This document shows positions 23,850 through 32,679 of a stretch of 64,000 bases of DNA, in pieces. The DNA is from Sorghum bicolor (taxonomy: Eukaryota > Streptophyta > Magnoliopsida > Poales > Poaceae): positions 8,424,501 through 8,488,500 of the forward strand of contig NC_012870.2 in NCBI RefSeq assembly GCF_000003195.3. The letters run 5' to 3'. Each line of letters begins with the position of its first letter. Within the stretch, counting starts at the first letter, position 1. Below the pieces are notes generated by a model. It was not told where the DNA came from and made no database searches. It saw only the letters and a list, made by a program, of their open reading frames with translations. A program made the translations under genes and the position numbers.

Positions 23850-24210
23850 CTTTTGGGTAAAGAGAGATTTTATTAACTAGGCAAGTAAAGTTACGATCTT
23901 TACTAAGAAAATCTAAGGTACATGCAGGTACTCCTAACCATCTAACCTCAATATTTTTACACTATCTAACTAAATTAGTAAGAGTATTGGTAACTCTATT
24001 TTTCTCTCTCTTTACTTGGACTATTCTCCAATCGCCCAGCAGATGTGTAAGGCTCTTGGTCTCACCAATAACGATGTTGATCTTTGATTTATCCTTCTCC
24101 GGATTTTTTAGGACCCACATTATTCTTGCACAATCTGCTTCTACAATTACCTATGCTATGTGTGCTTGAAGTGCTTGTTGTAGTCCTTCGAAGCAATATA
24201 ATTGAGTATT
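23850..24210 (-). pseudogene. Decayed RNase H-like (retroelement) fragment
   Basis: On the minus strand, separate open pieces read VIVEADCARI, KINIVIGETKSLTHLLGDW and KREKNRVTNTLTNLVR. They follow the order of the RNase H-like domain (RVT_3) found in plant non-LTR retroelement genes, including an Asp after VEA and a terminal N-R-V-x-x-x-L block. Two stop codons interrupt the frame. It is a remnant, not an active gene. Confidence 0.55.
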
Positions 24211-24287
24211 TTATCTTAGGTCAATGTGATTACATATTTAGTTGCCAATTGAGTGTTTTATCTTAGGTCAATGTGATTATATATTCA

Positions 24288-24581
24288 GGCCTTGTTTAGT
24301 TCGCAAAAAGAAAATTTTAAGGTATCACATTAAATATGTCGTCGTCACACATTTGAAGTATTAAACGTAGACTAATCGAAAAATAAATTACATAGCTTGG
24401 CTAGAAACTGCAAGTTGAGTTTATTAAACCTAATTAATCTAACATTAACATGTAGTGATTACTGTAGCAATTATGACTAATCATGGACTAATTAGACTTA
24501 AAAAAATCATCTCTCGATTTACAACTAAACTATGCAATTAGTTTTTATGAAAAGTTTTTGAATGAGGATCTTAACAAGGCC
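24288..24581. mobile_element. Tourist-like MITE (GGCCTTGTTTAGTT family)
   Basis: A 294-bp element from GGCCTTGTTTAGTTCGC to TTAACAAGGCC with a 3-bp duplication TCA. Its interior (CATTAACATGTAGTGATTACTGTAGCA) differs somewhat from the other copies, so it may be a subfamily. Confidence 0.82.
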
Positions 24582-24682
24582 TCAGTCGCCAAACAGTAAA
24601 TATGGGCGGGGTAGGGGGGAAAAACTAGACGGTGGCATGCAAGACGCAGCATGGACAAGTTTGGACCCTTCATGAAAGTAAG

Positions 24683-24958
24683 AGCATCTCCAAAAGTTTG
24701 GCTAAAATTAGTAGTCAAATTTAGATGTTTAGCCATTTTGTAAAATAGATAACTTCTTAAAAAAAGAAGAGGTTCGCAACAGTCTTGCTATGAGATAGCT
24801 AGTGTTAGTGGTTGGCTATATATGGCCAACGAAAATCAAGGGATAGCAAACTTTCTATTTTACAAAACCAAATAGCACATCTGTTGGAGTCTATTTTTCT
24901 ACTATAAAATTTCTAAAAGGCCTCCATAATAAGAGTAGCAAAGCTGTTGGAGTTGCTC
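24683..24958. mobile_element. Tourist-like MITE with GAGCATCTCCAA ends
   Basis: A 276-bp element with ends GAGCATCTCCAA and TTGGAGTTGCTC, flanked by TAA on both sides (24680-24682, 24959-24961). Internal arms are partly complementary (TAGCCATTTTGTAAAATAGA against TCTATTTTACAAAACCAAAT). Confidence 0.8.
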
Positions 24959-25250
24959 TAACACCTACAGATCCTGGGTTTGTGGATTGCGTTGCTCTGT
25001 TCACATATGTTAAAGTGTGTTGATATTATGAGATTAGGTCCTAACTAGGAGTTCCCTACCAAGCTTACATCCTTACATAGTTTAGGTTTACAAAGTCGGC
25101 GCTCCTCTAATCTTTGTTACATATTACTTTCCTAGTCGGATACACTGATCCATTGGTCATACGAGATGAAGTTTCTAGCTAACTATACATCAATCAAAGT
25201 AGACGACGACGATAAAATCTGAAATTAATCCAACACACACGACGCACCAT

Positions 25251-25470
25251 GGGCGTGTTTGGTTCACTTCCCAGCGGATCCTGGGTAGCACTAGCCAGCC
25301 AGGCTAGGATTGGCCAGGATGAACACATGCAATAGGCACTTGTTTGGTTACCTGCATCAGCTCAGCGTGGCCAGCATTAGCCGCTGTTTGGTTATCTGCG
25401 CCCGCATGGAATTCAAATCCTGGACATACAAGGTGGTGTTTGGTTGCTTGCATACAAGGTGGTGTTGTCA
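25251..25470. repeat. Subterminal TGTTTGGTT repeats of the Harbinger element (left end)
   Basis: The terminal GCGTGTTTGGTT is followed by TTGTTTGGTTACCTGC, CTGTTTGGTTATCTGC and GTGTTTGGTTGCTTGC at intervals of about 50-80 bp. CATACAAGGTGGTGTT occurs twice. The right end has two inverted copies (ACCAAACACCG and CAACCAAACACG). Repeated subterminal motifs are typical binding sites for transposase or its Myb-like partner; that role is inferred here. Confidence 0.7.
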
Positions 25471-25518
25471 CCAGTTTGCACCTTTGGTAAGGTTACCACT
25501 ACCCACACACAGAAGCTG

Positions 25519-25824
25519 TTACAGCAGCTTCCAAATTAGAAAGCCTATTAGCAAAACTACAACCAGCAGTATTACAATTTTAAAAACTGCAAGCCACAAG
25601 GCGAGGCTCCCATCGTTTCCATCATTGTAGACATGAGGTGGATTGACAGGTTGTAGAAGAGGAGGATTGTCAAGGGAATGTCCATAGAAGGCTTGCACAG
25701 CTTGGTTTCTGCTGTTGTATTTCTTATAGCAGTTACCCTTGAAGCCATTCACCTGCTCATGTGCTTCTTCCAAGGTAGAATACACACCCGGTTTCTTGCC
25801 AACGTGAACCACATACCAAGCCAT
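25519..25824 (-). CDS. RNase H1-N/viroplasmin-type domain fused to a C-terminal membrane helix (101 aa)
   Basis: A single uninterrupted frame. Residues 1-48 (MAWYVVHVGKKPGVY, HEQVNGFKG, NCYKKYNSRNQAVQAFYG) match the small N-terminal RNase H1 domain, also called the caulimovirus viroplasmin-like domain, which binds RNA-DNA hybrids or double-stranded RNA in known proteins. The usual W in the Y-x-x-W-E-E segment is L here (STLEEAHEQ); the copy at 63.5 kb has W. Residues 49-74 are a Pro/Asn-rich linker. Residues 75-100 are a strongly hydrophobic helix (LWLAVFKIVILLVVVLLIGF) ending in WKLL, so a tail-anchored protein is predicted. There is no catalytic RNase H domain. The gene lies near the left end of the Harbinger element on the strand of the transposase. 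Its function in the element is unknown. Confidence 0.72.
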   Translation of the reverse strand: MAWYVVHVGKKPGVYSTLEEAHEQVNGFKGNCYKKYNSRNQAVQAFYGHSLDNPPLLQPVNPPHVYNDGNDGSLALWLAVFKIVILLVVVLLIGFLIWKLL

Positions 25825-26560
25825 AGCTGTTCAAAAAAAGAGTAGCAAGAAAAATAGACAGAATCTGCTGAGTTATAAATATTATCATAAAAGTAACATC
25901 GGTGTCAAATAATAGGGGCCTCAGATATTTTTTTTTCTGCACAAATTTTGTTTAAGACAATCATCCCTGGTGGCCACTTTCATGATCCCAAATAACTGTT
26001 TCATGTGTACCATGGGGCCATGAGACACTCCATCCTCAGCCATCAGGTGGTAAGTCCAAACCTGTTGCATTGGGGATGGATGTATCTCATGTCCTGATGA
26101 TACCCACGAATGAAAGGTAGCCATACAATACAACAGCAACTAAACATGTAATGCCACCTCAGATTGTCATGTGCACAGATAAGGTAGTAATCATTGGTAG
26201 CTCTAATAGAAAATCCAAAGAATTGTGGCACCCATGGCATCTGGAGTACCATAAACTTCTTGCCATCACCTTGAGTCATGAACCCAATTGTTGCTAAGTA
26301 AAGTTTATGGTTCCTTCAGATGTGATGAATGACACAAGAAAAACAGTATAGCCACCTCATACTTTTTTTGTCATCATAGGCCACAACAAAACCTCAGAGT
26401 ATGTAATGAAACTCATACATGCCATGGAAGTATGTGTAGTGAGCTGGCCACACAACAAAGTCAGAAACAACCTTGTGTAGGCCAACTCACTATCACATAC
26501 TTTGATGACAGGCATGACATAATATAACTTAGTCATACTCATCATTGGCAAACAAACAAG

Positions 26561-26680
26561 AAAACATCACTGGCAAGATTAGGCATGTGCTCAGACCAAA
26601 TAAGAAAACATCACTGGCAAGATTAGGCATGTGCTCAGACCAAATAAGAAAACATCACAGGCAAAGATTAGGCATGTTCC
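26561..26680. repeat. 44-bp tandem repeat in the Harbinger element
   Basis: Units start at 26561, 26605 and 26649 with AAAACATCACTGGCAAGATT; the third is partial and diverged. Non-coding. Similar short repeats (CATCATAGCACATGCCTACT near 28090-28170, AGTCATCACAGCAT near 28262-28340) lie in the spacer upstream of the Myb-like gene. Confidence 0.8.
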
Positions 26681-26985
26681 ATAGGCACATGCTCAGATCA
26701 TGTTCAGAACCATCTTGGTTCTCATCAAGTACATCCAACAACTTGGTTGATCTAGGATGGAAGGGTAGGGTTACACTAGAATATGTAAGACACTAACTAT
26801 AAGTTAGTGTTAGTAGGAAGAATGCAGGATTAGATCAACTGCACAAAAGAGTAGGTTAGCCCACTACACAACCACCAACTGCAGTAAGCTATGCACAAAA
26901 GAAACCACCACTGCACACCATCAAGCAGTCACCTAAAGAGGGGCATGCACTGCACAAAAGGATCAACCACCAGCTTCCAAGCACC

Positions 26986-28045
26986 TCAAACATAGTAGTG
27001 CTTGGCCAAGAAAGTCCTCAGCCACAAGACACGGTGGGAGTCAACCATCTTGACAAAAGTTGTGCCCAGGGCCTTGTTGTCCAACAGGTGACCATAAGCA
27101 CACATCAGGGCTTCGTCAGTGAAGCCAGGCACATACATCACAGCTGCATACAACTCTAGATGAGAATCCTCCACCTTAGTAGACCTAATAGCATCTGCAA
27201 CATCCCTCACAGCATCTGCCATTCCAGTGAACAACACCACATCCTCATCAGCAAGCACAGATCTCTTCCTCTTGTTCCCAACAACCACCTCAGGTTTTGT
27301 AGCATCAACGGTGTCAGTTTTCCCACTAAGAAGCTCTGTTGGGTTAGGCTTGAGGGAGCTCTCAGCAAAGTCAGATGGAGTACCCAGTGGTTCATTTGAT
27401 CCCATGGCATACTTACCAGTTGCCTGACCATTTCCAAAGATGATCATCATCTGCTTGTAGTGTTGGATGGGTTTGTTCAGGAGCTCAGCATCTTTGGGAT
27501 GTGCCTACACAAACAATGAGAAGTGGCAGTTAGCATTGAAATAAGTTTGAAGTCAGAAGTGGACACTCTGTGCTCAGATTGCTTACTTGGGTATGGCCAT
27601 TGTAGTGCTCCTCCTCTAGCACAATCATGCATGCATCCTCATCCCACAAAGCACCACTTAGCTCCCTCAGTTTGGTCACTCTCACCCACCTCTGCCTCCA
27701 CTTTCTCAGGTGGTTGTACACCTGGGTACCAGTGACCTCTTGCCCACTGAACTCATGAAGCGCTTTGGCTACCTGATTAAGGTGAACTTCCTTGAAACCC
27801 TTATCAGTCCTAACTCCAATGGTTATGAGCTGGCACATGTGGCGCAGCACAAACCCAGACATAGGGTCAGTCCACCTCAGATTTGTCCTCTGCTGAGCTA
27901 GAACCTGTGATGCAGTTGTGAAACCAGCACCAACATCCCCATGGCCAACATCCCCAGCCCCAATCTCCCCATGACCAACATCCCCAGCAACATCCTCAAC
28001 TCCAGGAAACACAAGGTGGTCAGCAGGCATGCCCCCCTCAGCCAT
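26986..28045 (-). CDS. Myb/SANT-like protein of a PIF/Harbinger element (325 aa, two exons)
   Basis: The model is complement(join(26986..27504, 27587..28045)), a GT-AG intron with the frame intact. Residues about 55-150 are a Myb/SANT-like DNA-binding domain: LRWTDPMSGFVLRHMCQLI, KALHEFSGQEVTGTQVYNHL and KWRQRWVRVTKLRELSGALWD. The N-terminus has two copies of a VGHGxxGAGD repeat. The C-terminal half has KRKRSVLADEDVV, a possible nuclear signal, and a helical tail with MYVPGFTDEALMCAYGHLLD. In PIF/Harbinger elements such a protein partners the transposase, helps its nuclear entry and binds element DNA. It lies downstream of the transposase gene on the same strand. Nothing looks broken. Confidence 0.85.
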
Positions 28046-29072
28046 GGCCTATTTGCAGAGCCAGATGGCACTTAGAAACAGAATAACAGAAATCATCATA
28101 GCACATGCCTACTTGCCTCAGTTCATCAGTAGTACTAACACAAATCATCATAGCACATGCCTACTTGCCTCAGTTCATAAGAAGTAATAACAAAAAATGA
28201 AGTAATCATCATTGCATATGTACAAAGCCTCAGATGCAGTGCAGTATCTAAAGAAATAAAGAGTCATCACAGCATTTGTCCATAGTCTCAGATCAAGTGC
28301 ATTATCTCAAGAAATAAATAGTCATCACAGCATATGTCCATAGTCTGAGCAAAACTTACAATACAGGTCTAGATGCGAGAGGAACCCTTATTAGCCCACA
28401 TGTGGGTTGCCCATTCATCCCTTTTAAGAGCCCAAGCAGCATTGTCATCCATATGGACATGGGGTAAAGGGGGGTTATTATTTGGCACCCAGGAGAACTC
28501 AGCAGGAACTACTTCATCAACCCCATGAGCAAGGATCCAATTATGTAATATACAACATGCAAGTACTAACTTCACTTGTGTCTTATAGGGATGGAAGGGT
28601 TTGTTGTCAATCATGCGAAAACGATTCTTTAAAGCACCGAAGGCACGTTCAACGGTCACTCTCAGGCTAGAGTGTCTCAAATTAAATAATTCCTTATAGT
28701 TTGTTGGGTTGTTCCTAGGACCAAATTCTTTGAGATGATACCTAGTCCCTCGATAAGGAGGAAGAAACCCTGGCCGACATGCATACCCAGCATCAACTAA
28801 GTAGAACTTGCCTAAAAGAAGAATGGGCAGACATTAGGTTCATGTGTATGTAACTATATGTTTTAAAAATGATAATAAGGGCCTTAGTTACCTGGTGCAA
28901 CCCTTAACCCATCATGTCTCTCTAGTGCATCAGCTAGAATGGTTGCATCATGTGCTGATCCCTCCCAGCCAGCCAAAACATAGGTGAATTTCAAGTCAAA
29001 GTCGACTGCAGCAAGGACATTTTGTGTTGGGTGGTTCTTGCTACCCCTAAATGCAGCTTGGATCTTGGCTGG

Positions 29073-30995
29073 TGAAAGCCCTAGTTTGGTTTTGGATAAT
29101 TGATGAAACCCTAGTACTAACCTCTATACTAAGTGTGTGTAGACTTAATGAGGTGGGTACATGCCAAGTGATGGAGCAAGTGATGATCATGGTGATGATA
29201 GTGATGACCACAAGATGATCAAGTGCTCAACTTGGAAAAGAAGAAAGAGAAAAACAAAACCCTATGGACATCAAGGCAAAGGTATTGCTTAGGGTTTTTG
29301 GTTTTGGTGATCAAGACACCATAGAGGGTGTGATCACATTTAGGATAAATAGCCATACTATAAAGAGGGGAATTCTTTGGCTAAGCGGTTATCAAGTGCC
29401 ACTAGGTGTCATTGTTCATGTGCATGCATTTAGAACCTAGTGAGCTAACTTAACTCCTTCAAAGAAAATGATTGTGAAAATGCTAACACACGTGCACTTG
29501 TTGGTACACACTTTGTGGTGTTGGCACACTTTGAGAAGGAGGTGGAGTTACAAAGGTAGAGAGAGGATAGGTTCGGCGCTTTTCGAGAAAATGAAGTGCA
29601 TATTTTCTATTACGCCGGGTGGAAATTTTGGAGAAGTCGCGGGAGTGTTTCTCGCTGAGGAACACTCACCGGACGCTGGCTCAGAGGCACCGGACGCTGT
29701 GTCTGAGCGTCCGGTGTGCAGACAGTGCCTGGCCCAGTTAGGGTAAGGCACCGGACGATAGGCACCGGATGCTGGGTTGAGCGTCCGGTGGTGCGCGTCC
29801 GGTGTGCGGGCGTCTTACGACCTTCTCTGCGCATGGGTCCGGTGAGCACCGGACGCTAAGGGTGCGTCCGGTGGCTTGCGTCCGGTGACCCTGCGAGTTT
29901 GCGAAGCTCTTTGCGCATGAGTCCGGTGTGCACCGGACGCGTCCGGTGCTAACTTGCTCAGCGTCCGGTGCTCTGCAGGTTACCGTTAGACTCTGACACG
30001 CGGCTGACGTTGGAGCACCGGACGCTGGTGTTGAGCGTCCGGTGCCCCTTTAAGAGCGTCCGGTGACCCCGAGTTTTGCCCAGTGAAAAGAGCCAACGGC
30101 TCTATTTGTATGAGGGGCAATAAATACGTGTTTGGCCGGCTTGGGGCTTACCCTCTTGGCATTCTAACATACTTGACATCCTTGTGAGCCTAAGCAAACA
30201 CCTCCCACTCATCTCCTTCATAGATTATACATCTTTGTGAGATTGGGAGTGTTTCCAAGTGCATTTGCTTGAGTGATTGCATCTAGTGGCACTTGGGGAT
30301 CGTTCTAGCTGCGGTTTTCTTGTTACTCTTGGTGGTTGCCGCCACCTAGACGGCTTGGAGCAGCGGAGGAGAATTGGCACGAGTTGGTGATTGTTCGTGG
30401 CCATCTCATGGTGATTGTGAGGGGTCTTGTACCTTCCCCGGCGGAGAGCCGAAAGGTAACTCTAGTGGATTGCTCGTGTCATTGAGTTACCTCACTTGTG
30501 GGTAGGTTCTTGTGGTGTCCTAGTGAGGACGAGGTTCGTGCTACACCTCTTAGCCACCGAACCACCAAGTGTTGGTCGACACAACGGGGACGTAGCGTGC
30601 CGGCAAGCACGTGAACCTCGGGAGAAAAATTGTGTGTCTCCATTATGATTGTTCATTGGATTTCTCCTGGTGATTGGACTTCATATTATTGATTGGTCCA
30701 TCCCCTCTACGCGGCGGTATAAAGTTCAAACCATCTCTTTTACATTCCCGCAAACTAGAGTAGCTTACTTACTTGTATAGAAACTTTAGGTAGCTTTCTA
30801 GTGTAAGTAGTGACATAGCTCTTGTGTGCCTAGTGATTATATCAACTAGAATTGTTGGATAGGTGGCTTGCAAACACCCCATTAGAGCTAGAGCAAAAAG
30901 CTTCGCTTTGTTTTTTACTAACCTCTTGCTCTAGTGAGTTTGTAGAATATTTAAATAGGCTATTCACCCCCCTCTAACCATATTAGGACCTTTCA
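29073..30995 (+). mobile_element. Solo LTR (1923 bp) in the transposase gene
   Basis: It begins TGAAAGCCCTAG and ends GGACCTTTCA (TG...CA), flanked by the 5-bp duplication GCTGG (29068-29072 and 30996-31000). There are no internal retrotransposon genes and no second LTR, so it is a solo LTR left by recombination. Related to the inverted copy at 40900..42812: same ends, similar length and the same array of GCGTCCGGTG motifs. I do not assign the retrotransposon family. Confidence 0.88.
29660..30070. repeat. Array of CACCGGACGC / GCGTCCGGTG motifs in the solo LTR
   Basis: The 8-10-bp motif recurs more than fifteen times in both orientations (e.g. CACCGGACGCTGG, GAGCGTCCGGTGC) within about 400 bp. 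The second solo LTR has a comparable array at about 41815-42195. It could be a transcription-factor site cluster, a hairpin-forming region or a recombination-prone repeat. Confidence 0.85.
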
Positions 30996-31659
30996 GCTGG
31001 CACTTTAGCATAGATATGTGTACCATCTATTGCCCCAACACAGTCCTACATGGCATGCAAAAGTGCATAGTGAATTGACATGAACCCATGCAGCAACAAC
31101 CTAAATTCTAAATGACAAATTATTTACCTTCAAATATGGATACCACCTTGGGCTGTTGCTAACCTTAAGGGGTGTCTCATTGGATGGAGGTCTAATCATA
31201 TCTTGCCTAAGTTCACCAATTGCATACAACACCTCTTTGAAATGGCGATGGACAGTCTCTATAGACCTTCTCCAGTTTTGCCTAATCACTCTAAAACGTT
31301 GGTTATGCCCCACAATATGTAGAAACATAGCAACTTGCTCTTCTACACAACAATTAATGTTGTCTGCTAGCAATTTTCTCTCCCTAAGCAAGTTACACAA
31401 CCTAAAGAAGGGTGCCCTTCTCATGCGAAGCATGTTCACACACTCAACATCATTGTAGTTGTAAATTAAGTCTAGATTCTTTTGCCTTTCCTCATCCCAC
31501 TTACTCAAAGGACCATAACTGATCTGAGGCCTTGAGGATTGAATCATTCTAATCCTAGCAAAAAGTAGGGCATACATAGCAGCAACAAGAGTTGCAGCAC
31601 GAGCAAAAAGCATGCGCCTCTTCTCTTGCAAATCCATCTAGAAGATAAAACATGGAATA

Positions 31660-32520
31660 AATGCTTAGACTAGGACATAAGCTCAGACTAACTGAAAATC
31701 ATCATAGACTTGGACAAATGCTCAGACATAATGAACAATCATCATAGACTTCAACATATGCTCAGACATAACAATGTAATCATCGACTTGAGCAATAGCT
31801 TAGCAAAAAAGGGATCTTCATATAATTGCTCTTAATATTAAAAGTACTACATGCATCCAAATCAAAGAAGGCAAAACTCTGTATCACATGGTGCAGATTA
31901 GAGGGAGGGGGGTAGGGGGAGGAGATGAACAAATTACCCACGTCAACGCACAAGACCCAGCAAAGCACAACAGCAGTTCAGGGGACGTCGGATCTGCACG
32001 CACAGATCCACAACAAACATTTACACAAGTTAGGGTTTACAAATCGGTAACAAAAAGAGGAGAAAATGAGGGAGAACTCACCGGCTATGAAAATCGTCAG
32101 ATCCACTTGCCCTGCAACAAATCCAGCGAGAAAGAAATCAATAGCATGAAACAAATCAAACCAAGAACAAAGGGGGAGAGGGAGAAGACCACGTACCCTA
32201 GGAACCGGCGGCGCAGACGTGGAGCGACGAGAAGACAGGGAGGAAGCGGGAAAGGAGATATATAGGCGGTGAATGGCGGGAAAGAGGGAGGTAACCCTAG
32301 AAACTTCGCGCCATCTCCCCGCGCACGGAATCGCCGAGCGCGCGAGCACGCGAGAGCACGGAGCGATCCAGGCTGAAGAAAAACGGCCGATTCGAGCGTA
32401 GCTTCGGAGCCTGGCTCCGGGGATCCTTTTGCACGGGATAAGCCAGGCTAGAGAGAAGAGAAGGGAACCAAACACCGAAACGCTACATCCAGGGAGCCTG
32501 GTTCGCCCATATGCGGGCAA
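31660..32520 (-). promoter_or_regulatory. Right-end leader/promoter region of the Harbinger element
   Basis: Sequence between the transposase start and the right terminus. It holds a tandem repeat with TCATCATAGACTT and ATGCTCAGACATAA (about 31660-31790). A GC-rich part near 32280-32480 follows. The two inverted TGTTTGGTT motifs at the end are at about 32467 and 32520. Transposase transcription should start here, given the gene order. No definite TATA box assigned. Confidence 0.4.
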
Positions 32521-32679
32521 CCAAACACGCCCCATATGTCCGGGGAGCTGGGTCTGCCCTGTGTGATAACTAAAAGCAGCCATAACGCGCCAACGTGGCT
32601 AGTAGCCCCTAACCTCCACATATGCTGCAAATCTCCAATGTCAAATGCTACAGATATCTATGGTTTCGTGAACCATTAC

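Larger units (their letters stand above)
28369..31637 (-). pseudogene. PIF/Harbinger DDE transposase, interrupted by a solo LTR
   Basis: The exons are 31128..31637, 30996..31045 continuing at 28892..29067 on the far side of the solo LTR, and 28369..28811. Leaving out the LTR and one copy of its target duplication, the frame is open for 392 codons, so the insertion is the only visible lesion. The N-terminal part has SKWDEERQKNLDLIY and VEEQVAMFLHIVGHNQRFRV. The catalytic residues are D in CVGAIDGTHIYAKVP, D in KFYLVDAGYACRPGFLPPY and E in RVTVERAFGALKNRFRMID. The gene ends with CCILHNWILAHG and a short tail. Transposase cuts and rejoins element ends, here the GGGCGTG repeats. With the LTR in exon 2 a normal product is unlikely unless the 1.9 kb is spliced out. 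Confidence 0.88.
25251..32532 (-). mobile_element. PIF/Harbinger transposon with three genes, carrying a nested solo LTR
   Basis: The ends are GGGCGTGTTTGGTT and AACCAAACACGCCC (perfect 14-bp inverted repeats) flanked by the 3-bp repeat CAT at 25248-25250 and 32533-32535. Inside, all on the minus strand, are a DDE transposase (28369..31637), a Myb/SANT-like gene (26986..28045) and a small RNase H1-N/viroplasmin-type membrane protein gene (25519..25824). Transposase plus Myb-like gene is the standard PIF/Harbinger pair. A 1.9-kb solo LTR lies in transposase exon 2; without it the element would be about 5.35 kb. Another copy of the left end starts at 63220. Confidence 0.9.

Noticed and set aside
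26043..26279. Minus-strand frame of 78 codons between the Myb-like gene and the small membrane-protein gene in the Harbinger element
   Set aside because: No domain, and the Cys/Trp/Tyr-rich composition is typical of translated non-coding DNA. Could be re-examined if a transcript crosses it.
29468..29849. Frames inside the CACCGGACGC array
   Set aside because: Repeat-driven open frames in an LTR; no protein family.
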